The position numbers were made by a program, and so were the translations under genes. A stretch of 64,000 bases of DNA from Canna indica (Eukaryota > Streptophyta > Magnoliopsida > Zingiberales > Cannaceae), in the NCBI GenBank assembly GCA_034359265.1, contig CP136890.1:52879501-52943500 (forward strand). The letters run 5' to 3'. Below are positions 10,975 through 20,025 of the stretch, one piece after another. Positions within the stretch are counted from its first letter, which is position 1. Every line of letters starts with the position of its first letter. Below the pieces are notes generated by a model that worked only from the letters and a program-made list of their open reading frames with translations, made no database searches and was not told the DNA's origin.

Positions 10975-11640
10975 ATCCAACGCCAAGGCGAACGAGGTCG
11001 AAGCAAGAGAAGAGGAGCCGCCAACAAGCCAGCCGCCCCTCTTCTTCCCCTTGGAGCCACCACCCTTGGAGCCAAGCCACCAGGCCTTCCCCTCTCCTTC
11101 CTCTCCTCCTTCCGTCCCTTTGGAGACGAGCCGAGAGGAGCTGCCGAGCCAGCCCCTCTCTTTCCCTCTCTTCCTCTCTCTTCAAGCTAGCGGCTTGAGG
11201 AGGAGCCGCCGCCCCCTCTTCCCCCTTCTTGAGTCGAGCCGCCATCTTTTGAAGCCGATTTCGAGGGCCATTGTCCAGGATTTCTTCTCTCATCATCCTT
11301 CCTAATCGGGCATCCAACGCCAAGGCGAACGAGGTCGAAGCAAGAGAAGAGGAGCCGCAAACCAGCCAGCCGCCCCTCTTCTTCCCCTTGGAGCCGCCAC
11401 CCTTGGAGCCAAGCCGCCAGGCCTTCCCCTCTCCGTCCTCTCCTCCTTCCTTCCCTTTGGAGACGAGCCGAGAGGAGCTGCCGAGCCAGCCCCTCTCTTT
11501 CCCTCTCTTCCTCTCTCTTCAAGCTGGCGGCTTGAGGAGGAGCCGCCGCCCCCTCTTCCCCCTTCTTGAGTCGTTGTCGAGCCGCCATTTCGAGGGCCGT
11601 TGTCCAGGATTTCTTCTCTCATCATCCTTCCTAATCGGGT
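10975..11640 (+). repeat. Two tandem units of about 338 bp
   Basis: The phrase CGCCAAGGCGAACGAGGTCG occurs at 10981 and 11319. Each unit continues through CCTTGGAGCC and TTGGAGACGAGCCGAGAGG to CATCCTTCCTAATCGGG. The copies are almost identical. The first part of each unit resembles the tail of the gag region and the rest a pyrimidine-rich LTR segment. The high-GC, TC-rich composition gives spurious Ser/Pro-rich frames on both strands. Confidence 0.85.
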
Positions 11641-13090
11641 GAGTGATTTTACCCTCCTTCTTCTCGGGTTTCCATCGAATTCTTGAAGCCATTCTTGGAG
11701 GCTTGATGTTCTGGATTTGTTTTCTGATGATCTCTCGAATTCTCGCCGTTTCTTTTGTATGTCGTGCTTCAGAAGGCCCCAAACCCTCTCCTTTGGGGCT
11801 TGGCAGCCCTAGGATGATCCTAGGGGTGCTCGGCCAAGGTGGAGGTGAGGGTGCCCTCAAAGTGTTTGATGAAATGCCTAAGCGCGGGATCTTGGTGTTC
11901 TTGAGATCCATGCCTTATATTGTTTGTCAATTTGAGTTCCTATATGTCAAGTCATGTCTTGTAATTAATCTATGATTTTTGGATAGAACTCATATTTTAC
12001 AAAATTAAGATCTTGATAATGATGTCGTGAGTATTCTTGAGATGGGTTCTTGATATAAATTCTTGATCTTAAAGATTGGTTCTTAATTAAAAATGGTTGT
12101 AGTGCTTGTTAACCTTGTTTAACAAATATGGTTTTTGTGAGATTTGCCTCCATGTATTAATTCTGATATGATGGTGAATTAAGGATTTAATTTTTGTGAA
12201 TTTTCGGATTTATTTTTATGATATGCTGAAAATTCAATGTTGCTGGAATTTCATGCTGAGATGATGAATCTGTGTTATTTTTGAAATATTTGTTGTGGTG
12301 TATATAGTTTACTTTCTGTGAATTTTCGGATTTATTTTTATGATATGCTGAAAATTCAGTGTTGCTGGAATTTCATGCTGAGATGATGAATCTGTGTTAT
12401 TTTTGAAATACTTGTTGTGGTGTATATAGTTTACCGAATATAGTCATGTAACCTATCGTTTTGATCAGAAAATATAGTTTGAAAATATAAGTCATACTCT
12501 AGAGACCAGATTTGGGTTAGATACATCAGTTTCGGGTATAACAGTAAGCAGAAACAAAACCCTACAACAAAATCCTAATCTTGGTGATCTAAATTTTAAT
12601 TGCATAATTAAAATTGAGCAAGGGGTCAGCATAATCTGTTATGAACCAACAAGTAAAGTTTATGCATGGAATAAAACCATATGGGTTATGACATTACGGG
12701 TCTAGGAATTGGGGTCGGGTATTGGAGTATTGAGACGCTTTCCAATAAGGACACCCCTAAGACACCGTAGGAGAGACTTGACTTAGGTCCTGTCGGAGAG
12801 GCTCGTTGATGAGCCGGATTGTAGGTTAGGCCCGGGAGATTGGATGGCTAATTCCCAATCTGGGGAACAAGTTCGGTTGAGCAAATCTCGATTGTTTTGG
12901 TTTGGCCTCGTGGGATAAGTTCGGAGGGCCTACCCGACTATTCTTGTGATATCCTAAAGGGGTAAGTTCGGAGGGCCTACCAGATTACTCCTGTGATATC
13001 TTAAAGGGGCAAGTTCGGATGGGCGAATCTCGATTGTCTCGAAGGGCCAACAGTTAAAATGCCTCGAAGGGCAATAATTATTTACAAGCA
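11013..13090 (+). mobile_element. Fragment of a Tekay-type LTR nested in the Tat-like element
   Basis: From about 11640 the layout follows that of the solo LTR at 34175-36884: a TC-rich segment ending in GTGAGTG, then GGGGTGCTCGGCCAAGGTGGAGGTGAGGG (compare 34850-34885), repeated 'TGCTGAAAATTTC'-like phrases, ATGTAACCTATCG, an AGCAGAAA phrase, and near the end repeated AGTTCGGAGGGCCTACC. Neither the TGTAA start nor the GTGACA end is present, so it is truncated on both sides. It is a more distant member of the family than the other copies here. Confidence 0.55.
12196..12439 (+). repeat. 122-bp tandem duplication within the LTR fragment
   Basis: Units begin GTGAATTTTCGGATTTATTT at 12196 and 12318 and differ at only a few positions, indicating a recent local duplication. 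Confidence 0.9.
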
Positions 13091-13099
13091 ACCAAGACA

Positions 13100-15018
13100 C
13101 CCACACACGGGCAGTTTAATGTTGTAAACCATCATGGGACCTCTCGATGCCAGCCGACGTAGTGGAAACCCTCACATCCATAACGTTGCTCTCAGGCAGA
13201 CACTGTCTAGGAACTACTGAAGGTGACCTCTCACCAGGACAACTAGGAGTTTCCTCCTCGATCTCTAGAACCACAAGGACACCGCCATTAACATTCTTGG
13301 AGGGATGATCCCTTTAGAAGTCAACCCCAGGAGCAAAAAGTTGAGCATACTCGATCGCCTTTTAAAAACCCGCACTGTACACCTCATAGGCAGCATCATT
13401 GAAGCGGCTCACTTTGGTCTCAAGGCTTTAAGCTACGGATCTCCATCTGTCTACCCCAGTTCTAGCCGACTCGACATCAGCCTGCAAATGTGCTTTGGTC
13501 GACCCAAACTCGGCCTACGTGAATTCTCCGTTATGGCCACACCCAAGTCTTGATAGAGCTTAATCGACTCCACCTTTGTAGTCACAGATTGGCTTTCGAC
13601 CTCCTTTACACGGGCGTCCAGGCGATCAATCTCACCAACCTTGGATTCCAGAGCTTTCTTCAACGGTTCAACCTCACAAGAATGGGCCTCCGACGCCCTT
13701 GATAAAAATCTCTTTAGCTCCCAGGCCAGGCTGGAGAAATGGGACTAATAAATTTCCCACAGATCTACTCCCTCAGAAAACTTCATTTGAGCAGCAAGGT
13801 GAACATCACTACCACCTCTAGAAGGTGCAGCTGGTTGCAGAGGTGCCAGTGGGGGATTTCCCATCATCCCCGCAGGCGCGATAGTAACATCTCCCACCGG
13901 AAGCACGACCATTTTGGGGCTCGAGCCCTCGTCATCACTCCTAAGCCTTTTGCGCTGTCACAGAGGAGAACCAGGAGGAGTAGTTGAATCTGAGGGCATA
14001 AACCGCTTAATCACCTCTAGAGCAGGAGGTCGGGACTTCATGGATTTCAGCAAACTTGCCAAGGGAATTTTCTTCTTGCCACTCGAATCATCCCCCTTTA
14101 TCCTCGCCCACCGAGTACATGCGCCATGATCCTTCCACTGTGAAGACATTCTTCCTCTACAAACGAAAGAAAAGCGAGTGAGTGTTTTTTCAAACAAAGA
14201 AAATTACTGAACACTCCGCACTACAAACCTACTTATGTATTCCAAAACCAAGGACCCGTCATGACTCCTATCAAATATCTCCTGCGGAGTGAGAGGAACA
14301 AAAGAATAATTTTGTGACAAAAAGGCGACCAGAACTTCGTCCTCGAGAGGAATACTTCCTTCGTCAAAATCCTGAACGGAATGGGGCTCCGACCTCCAAG
14401 ACAGAGGCAATCTCTCTGTGCGGTAAGGTGACTCCAAAAAAAAGGGCCAAGTGCGCTCTCGCGACTTAACCCTAAAGTAGCGGGTCGTGAAGTCCTTATA
14501 CGAACTCTTAAACATAGCGAAGAGTTCCCTTCCGAAACAACATTTAAAGACACCCATAGTCCTTTTTGAGCTCCGTTTGCTCAAAAAAGAAAAAAGAACA
14601 CATTGAGGCTTGGCCTGATTCCGAGACACTCCATCATAATTTCAAAACGCCGAACAAACACCCAACTATTCGGGTGCAACTGAGTGGGAGCTACATTAAC
14701 CAAATTCAGAACGCCGTGTTCGAAGTCGGTAAACAGAAGACGAACCCCCAGCTCGTCAAAAAAGGTCCAGTACAAAAAGATGAATTCCAAATTGGTATTA
14801 TGATATACTCAATCTGATGAGAGGCACATAAGACACTCATAGTCCTCCTCAATGCCTTCACAAGCAATGTACAAATTGTCCCGAAAGGATAGAATGATAT
14901 CAAGGTCGGTTAACACCGAGCCCTACAAATTCACATTCTCCTGAACCAAGGAATAGGAATCTGGATCCCTCACTAGCATCCCGAATTCCAACTTCACGGC
15001 GACACTCTTCTTCGCCAT
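13100..15018 (-). pseudogene. Antisense ORF of the Tat-like element (putative gypsy-type transposon protein), broken
   Basis: The minus strand starts MAKKSVAVKLEFGMLV at 15018 and, after stops, reads FFDELGVRLLFTDFEHGVLN, then LVNVAPTQLHPNSWVFVRRF and EIMMECLGIRPSLNVFFFL. This is the signature of the family known as putative gypsy type transposon (Transposase_28, PF04195), which occurs as an extra antisense ORF in many Tat elements. Further along come FCRGRMSSQWKDHG-like and coiled-coil stretches (KKALESKVGEIDRLDARVKE, VESQSVTTKVESIKLYQDL). At least four in-frame stops or frame changes make it inactive. Its role is unknown even in intact elements. The orientation opposite to gag and the position downstream of it are as expected for the lineage. 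Confidence 0.65.
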
Positions 15019-15573
15019 CGCAGAAACCCTAGAATGGGGACGAGTCGGTTCAAACCTACTTACCTAAGGCAAGACCTATGAGAGCCAGGACAAGCACTAG
15101 GAAACTCACCGGAAATGAGAACGGAGGCAGCAACGATCAGACAATTAAACCACGAAGCTGTCGCCGAAGGAAACCACTGAAGCACCAAGTTGTCAAAAGC
15201 CTGACTAAGAGTTTGAAAACAGGAAAAGGAAAAATGCCTTATAGGAAGCACGATGGAGTGAAAAACCCCTCATCAAATGATCGACGATTCCACCATAGAC
15301 AAATCTAGACCGTCCATGCAAACGCCAAGGCAGCGACCTCTTAGGAAATGGTGAGGAATGTGTGATCACCTCTTAAACTGAAGGAGCAAAGAGCCAATCA
15401 ATAGGAGCCACGAAGAAAGAGAAAACCCTACCACTAAGCTGCCATACGAGTCACAGAAGTCAAAAAGACACAAGAGTAACACGACAAATATCTGCCAACT
15501 TGATCTCTACAGATCACTTTCTCTAGCTTGGCTACCACAGTCGCTCACTCCAATTCGGCCTCAACATCCGCAC

Positions 15574-16237
15574 TGTTAGGGACTTTTCGATTTGCCCGAG
15601 CAACAACGAATCATGGCGGAATGTTCCCTACATGTTTGTAAATATATTTTTGCGTCCATGTAATTTTGTCTTTTATTGTAGTTCATACATGTAAAATCCT
15701 TTGTGCGATCCCTGAGGGCCCACGGCTAAGCAGAGAAGTTTTCTTGCATTCATCATGGCCATGGCCATGGAAAATCACCATCTTGCATGGCCACGATTTT
15801 GTCATGCTCCTCGTGCTTTTGGGAACATTAGGAGTGGCACTTGGGGGTTAGGGGTCTCATGTATAATGTAGGAGAGCGTTGGCAAACAAAGCGGTTGCCT
15901 TGGGCGGAGACGAACGAGCGGCCCAAATAGGCGTGCAACTAATCGATCTTCGCCCAAGACAATTGCGGAGCTCGTCCTACACCCAATTTTTTGTTTCCTT
16001 GTGTCCAGAGTCCTGTAATTATTGTTTTACTTTACGCCTTCAATACCATTCGACCAACATGGTCTTTTGGAGGCGCGAATATGGAGCGCAAAGTTGGCAC
16101 AAGGACCAACGCATGCCCCGTGATGTTAAGTCGGGAAGCCCAATTCGGGACCGATTCGAGATGATAGGCTTATCCCTTGCACGGGATGCAAGGGTGCCAC
16201 ACGGGTCCTTCCGCACAAAACAATTGGCCCGTGATAG
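15574..16237 (+). repeat. 5' LTR of the non-coding LTR element
   Basis: It begins TGTTAGGGAC and ends near GGCCCGTGATAG. Compared with the 3' copy it lacks about 50 bases after GGGCCCACGG and has about 30 extra bases after AAAGCGGT. Confidence 0.8.
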
Positions 16238-16238
16238 T

Positions 16239-16250
16239 TGATATCAGAGC
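16239..16250 (+). other. Primer binding site of the non-coding LTR element
   Basis: TGATATCAGAGC differs from the common TGGTATCAGAGC at one position and lies within two bases of the LTR end. Confidence 0.75.
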
Positions 16251-16454
16251 AAGAATTGTAAGCCTCCAATTGAGAAAGCCCTCGATGCAGACATAGCCAA
16301 CGTACATTCCGTATGTGGCACTCGAGTTGCTGATGCAGTGAACCTAGTCGATGGACATTCCGACTATTGTATTCGAGGAGGCAAGCATTCGATGATCGAT
16401 GCGAAGACCATGACTTTTGCGGAGGGCAAATGGGCCCCTAAGACGCAAAGTCGT

Positions 16455-16990
16455 TTGCATGTAGAGAAGATGTCTCTTAAGTCGTGTGCGCATAGCAGAT
16501 CTCTCATAAGATGCACAGTGGTGTGCAGAGCATACTCTTTCATAAGATGCAAAGTCCTGCGCAGAGCAGATCTCTAGTAAGACGCACATTATGCACAAAG
16601 TAGACTCTCATAAGACACGAGAATGGTGCACAGTGCGATGTCCCTTAAGACGTAGCGCAGAGCCGATGGCTCGTGAGTCACCGAGGATGGTTCGCAGGGC
16701 AGATGCCCCCTAAGATGCAACGCAAAGCAAATGGCTCGTGAGTCGCCAAGTTTGTGTGCAGGGCTTATGACCCCTAAGACGCAGCGTAGAGCAGATGGCT
16801 CGTGAGTCATCAAGTTTGTTTGCAAGGCTGATGACCCATAAGACGCAGCGCAGAGCAGATTGCTCGTGAGATGCCAAGTTGGTGCGCAGGACTGATGTCC
16901 CCCCTAAGTTGTATGGTTGGTGAGCTAGGCAAGATGGCCTCTAAGATGCAAGATTTGTGTGCAAAACAGATGGCTCTTAAGACGCAAGAT
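16455..16990 (+). repeat. Minisatellite of about 32-35 bp units inside the non-coding element
   Basis: About thirteen degenerate units follow the pattern GTGYGCAGRGCAGATGNCYC then TAAGAYGCAAG. Alternate units are more alike (CTCGTGAGTC versus CCCCTAAGACG), so there is a higher-order dimer of about 65 bp. Short open frames on the minus strand merely translate the repeat. Confidence 0.85.
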
Positions 16991-17119
16991 TGACATGTCC
17001 GAACCAAGCACTAATGAAGAACAGATGTGGTGTGCCAGCAATGCTCTTAGTGTGGAGAGTTGGCGGACGTCGTGGCCGGATTAGAACAAATCCCTCAAGT
17101 TGTGATCCGAGGGCACGGT

Positions 17120-17600
17120 GTAAGACTTGGCTCGTTGAGATGGACTCGGTGGTGGGTACCATGACCCTACGGGGGCGAGTGGAAGCAACAATCAATGTAA
17201 GTCTTGGCTTGTTGAGATGGACTCGGTGGTGGGTACCATGACCTTGCAGGGGCAAGTTGGAGCAATGATCAGCCCGTGCTCTTGCTTAGGCAGAGTCAGA
17301 CAAGGCGGCGGTGAAGGCAATGTTCTAGTGTGGTGCGGCCAAGGAACTACTCATCACTTGGGTGTTGCACAATGACACCCAGATGTTACCCGAGATGAGT
17401 GTTGTTCAATGATGCTCGTATGCTCTTCAAGTCTTGGACTTTTTATTGCCCAGCAAGACCGAGACTTGGTGAATCAAGTAGCCTCTTCTTGGTGTCCCTT
17501 CAAGCGAGAGTTGCTCAACGGCGCTGGTGCTCCTTCAAGCGAGTGTTGCTCAATGACACTCGTTTGCTCCATAAGTTTGGGACTTTCATAGCCCAGTAAT
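17120..17600 (+). repeat. Further tandem repeats inside the non-coding element
   Basis: Two units of about 78 bp carry GAGATGGACTCGGTGGTGGG at about 17139 and 17212. Three diverged units around 17398-17600 carry GAGTGTTG(T/C)TCAATGA(T/C) and CAAGTCTTGGACT or similar. No coding domain was seen. Confidence 0.75.
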
Positions 17601-17858
17601 GAGTTTGGGAATCTCAAAACCCCTTCTCGCAACAATAGGAGATGATGAAACTTGATGTTACAAGTAGGCATTTCTTTGTGGCGGACTTCACACGGCGAAA
17701 CTCGACATGTTGCGGCCTCACTGCGGCATGTTGTTACTCAGGCAGTGTTCCCTTCATCTACTTGTGAAGAATTCACTTCAGCAATTGCAGCCTATGCAGA
17801 AAGGTGGTGTGGCTGAGGCGAGTTCAACGAGGACGTCGAAGCTTGAAGTGGGGGAGGA

Positions 17859-18530
17859 TGTTAGGGACTTTTCGATTTGCCCGAGCAACGACGAATGATG
17901 GCGGAATGTTCCTTACATGTTTGTAAATATATTTTCGCATCCATGTAATTTTGGATTTTATTGTAGTTCGAACTTGTAAAATCCTTTGTGCAATCCCTGA
18001 GGGCCCACGGTATGAGTTGGATGCATTTCAAGGTCATTCGATGCTTGGTGCGAGCGTTACGACTAAGCAGAGCAGTTTTCCTGCATTCATCATGGCGGTG
18101 GCCATGGAAAATCACCATCTCGCATGACCACGATTTTGTCATGCTCCTCGTGCTTTTAGGAACCTTGGGGGTAGCACTTGGCGGTTAGGGGTCTCATGTA
18201 CAATGTAGGAGAGCGTTGGCAAGCAAAGCGGTCCATGGGCGTGCGACCAATATATCGATCTTCGCCCAAGACAATTGCAAAGCTTGTCTTGTTACGTCCA
18301 TAGTCCTGTAATTGTTGTTTTACTTTACACCTTCAATACCATTCGGCCAACATCGTATTTTGGGGGCGCGGATATGGAGCGCGAGGTTGGCACATGGACC
18401 AATGCATGCCCCGCGATGTTAAGTCGGGAAGCCCAATTCGGGATGGATTCAAGATGATAGGCTTATCCCTTGCACGGGATGCAAGGGTGTCGCATGGGTT
18501 TTTCCACATAAAAAAATTGGCCCGTGGTAG
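17859..18530 (+). repeat. 3' LTR of the non-coding LTR element
   Basis: It begins TGTTAGGGAC directly after the purine tract and ends near GGCCCGTGGTAG, where the 27-bp array resumes. Confidence 0.8.
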
Positions 18531-18800
18531 CTCGCTTGCTCCAGTTCGGCCTCCAAGGTCGCTCGCTCCAATTCAACCCCCACGACTATTCGCTCCAATT
18601 CGACCTCTACGACCACCTACTCTAGTTCGGCCTCCACGACCATCTGCACTAGTTTGGCATCCACGACCGCTTGCTCCAATTCGGTCTCCATGGCCACCTA
18701 CTCCAGCTCAACCTCTATGGCCACCTACTTCAGCTCGGCCTCTACAGCCAACCACTCCAATTCGACCCTCGAAGTCCAGCTTGGCCTCACTGGCCACTTA
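18531..18800 (-). repeat. 27-bp tandem repeat encoding a 9-residue coiled-coil-like unit
   Basis: About nine to ten units follow the plus-strand pattern GCTCGCTCCAATTCGACCTC then CACGACC. A further unit lies at 15543-15569 on the other side of the nested LTR element. On the minus strand each unit reads close to V-V-E-V-E-L-E-R-x, a charged, leucine-containing repeat. The period is a multiple of three and substitutions keep the pattern, suggesting past coding use in the antisense ORF. It is now interrupted by stops and the insertion. Confidence 0.75.
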
Positions 18801-18894
18801 ATACAATTCTGCAAAGACACTAGAGACATGAAATTTAGCTCTACTTAAGAGCTCGACAAACAGTCCTCCAGACTTCGACCGAGCTCGGGGGTTG

Positions 18895-19360
18895 TGGACT
18901 GGACTAGAATTATTGAACCTAGTCAGATTAGACCCAGCAGCGCCCCACAACCCAACTCGAGCTGAACCAGACGGCATCCCCGGGGGCTTTACCCAGCCAT
19001 ATTCTTAAACCTGACTTGAGCTAGGCCAGACGGCTCTGCCTGGGGGCTCCACCCGGTCATACAATAACATACATATCCTTCCTTATCACAAGGCATACGT
19101 TATTACAGGCCCGTCATTTCTGGGATCAGCCTCGACCCATTCCAAGCAATATCCACGCGAGATGTTGGGCGACGTCACCACCCTCACCTACAATAAATAT
19201 AGACATAATACACATCAGGTATCCTAAGTTCCATATTCTGTTACCTCCACCTTGGAGTCCCACTAACTTCAGCATCATAGTGTCTTTTGCAAGTCCCCCT
19301 GCTGGAGTTGCACCTGACCAGGAGAGACACCGAGCTGGATCAGACTACTCTGATCCTCAA
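18895..19360 (+). repeat. 3' LTR of the Tat-like element
   Basis: It begins TGGACTGGACTAGAA after the purine-rich GAGCTCGGGGGT. It is longer than the left copy, continuing through TCTGTTACCTCCACCTTGG and AGTCCCCCTGCTGGAG. The end at 19360 is set by the candidate target duplication GCAGG (19361-19365) and is uncertain by some tens of bases. Confidence 0.6.
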
Positions 19361-20025
19361 GCAGGAACAACAGGTGTAGGCATGGCAACATGACACAAAC
19401 ATTGATGGCATTTGGTCCAAACATGCGAAATTCAACTACTGGACAAGTGTTTCCGGCGATGGGTTGGTGTCGAGATTTTCTCATAAACAAAAAAAAAGAG
19501 GAGAAATGGTAAGAGAGCAAATAATAGAAACAATGAGAATGATTGAAAGAGATAGAAGATGGCTCAGATGGGGAGAAGAGGGCTATGATTCTTTTTGAAA
19601 TGGTGGGATCACCCTAAACCCTAAACCCTTTTGCGGGAGAGACCAAGACCGATAACCAATATGCGAGATCAGCTTTTTTGTTTTTAGAGGAGAGGTTTTT
19701 TTATCTACTCATGGCAAAATATGATTACTTTTTTGTTAACATTATATGGTGGGTCAGTTGTTAAAGTGGTGATCCTAAAAGGATTATGCCCCACAATTTG
19801 GTCTTGTCTAAAAACTGATTGATTGATCTAATCAAATTTAGATTTTTTACTAATCAAAGTTTAAAATTTTCTATTTTATTTCAATTGAAACTAGTCGAGG
19901 AATACTCAATAAAAATTGATGCTTCAATTTTAAAAATATTTTATATCAATTTACTTGCATATTTTTTATATTTGAAAAATATTGCACATGATCTTTAAAA
20001 ATTCAAACATAACCAATGACCGGAA
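19361..20025 (+). other. Right flank of the Tat-like insertion, then AT-rich DNA
   Basis: The first 250 bp may continue the locus interrupted at 9406. One frame reads LMAFGPNMRNSTTGQVFPAM and then GWCRDFLINKKKRGEM, with no recognised domain. Two copies of the plant telomere unit (CCCTAAACCCTAAACCC) occur at about 19613-19629. Beyond 19700 the sequence is AT-rich with no gene visible. Confidence 0.4.

Larger units (their letters stand above)
15574..18530 (+). mobile_element. Non-coding LTR retrotransposon (LARD/TRIM-like) with minisatellite interior
   Basis: Two LTRs of about 665-672 bp (15574-16237 and 17859-18530) share TGTTAGGGACTTTTCGATTT, TCATGCTCCTCGTGCTTTT and GCATGCCCCG. A primer site TGATATCAGAGC (16239-16250), one base from the usual initiator-Met site, follows the first LTR. 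A polypurine tract GTGGGGGAGGA directly precedes the second. The 1.6-kb interior has no coding sequence and is mostly tandem repeats. The element sits inside the 27-bp repeat array of the Tat-like element: one unit lies at 15543-15569 and the rest start at 18531. No clear target duplication was found. The LTRs differ by two indels of about 30 to 50 bp, so the insertion is not recent. Confidence 0.8.
9407..19360 (+). mobile_element. Tat-like Ty3 retrotransposon lacking pol, with nested insertions
   Basis: The element is defined by related LTRs (9407-9740 and 18895-19360), a primer site of the type TTGGCGCCCACC just after the first, and a polypurine stretch (GAGCTCGGGGGT) just before the second. 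GCAGG flanks both outer ends (9402-9406 and 19361-19365), a candidate 5-bp target duplication. Inside are a broken Tat-type gag, a Tekay-type LTR fragment, an antisense ORF resembling 'putative gypsy type transposon' proteins, and a nested non-coding LTR element. No protease, reverse transcriptase or integrase motif was seen, so it would need pol from another element. LTR lengths differ, which points to a deletion in the left copy. Confidence 0.7.

Noticed and set aside
10850..11911. Ser/Pro- and Glu/Arg-rich open frames on both strands
   Set aside because: The TC-rich, tandemly duplicated LTR sequence explains them; no domain is visible.
16338..16825. Minus-strand frames with repeated SALR and THEPSA words
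   Set aside because: They are translations of the 32-35-bp minisatellite, with no sign of selection on the protein.
18531..18800. Regular repeat resembling a CRISPR array
   Set aside because: Units are contiguous without spacers, and the genome is a plant.
19613..19629. Telomere-type repeat
   Set aside because: Only about two CCCTAAA units are present; too short to mean an interstitial telomere.
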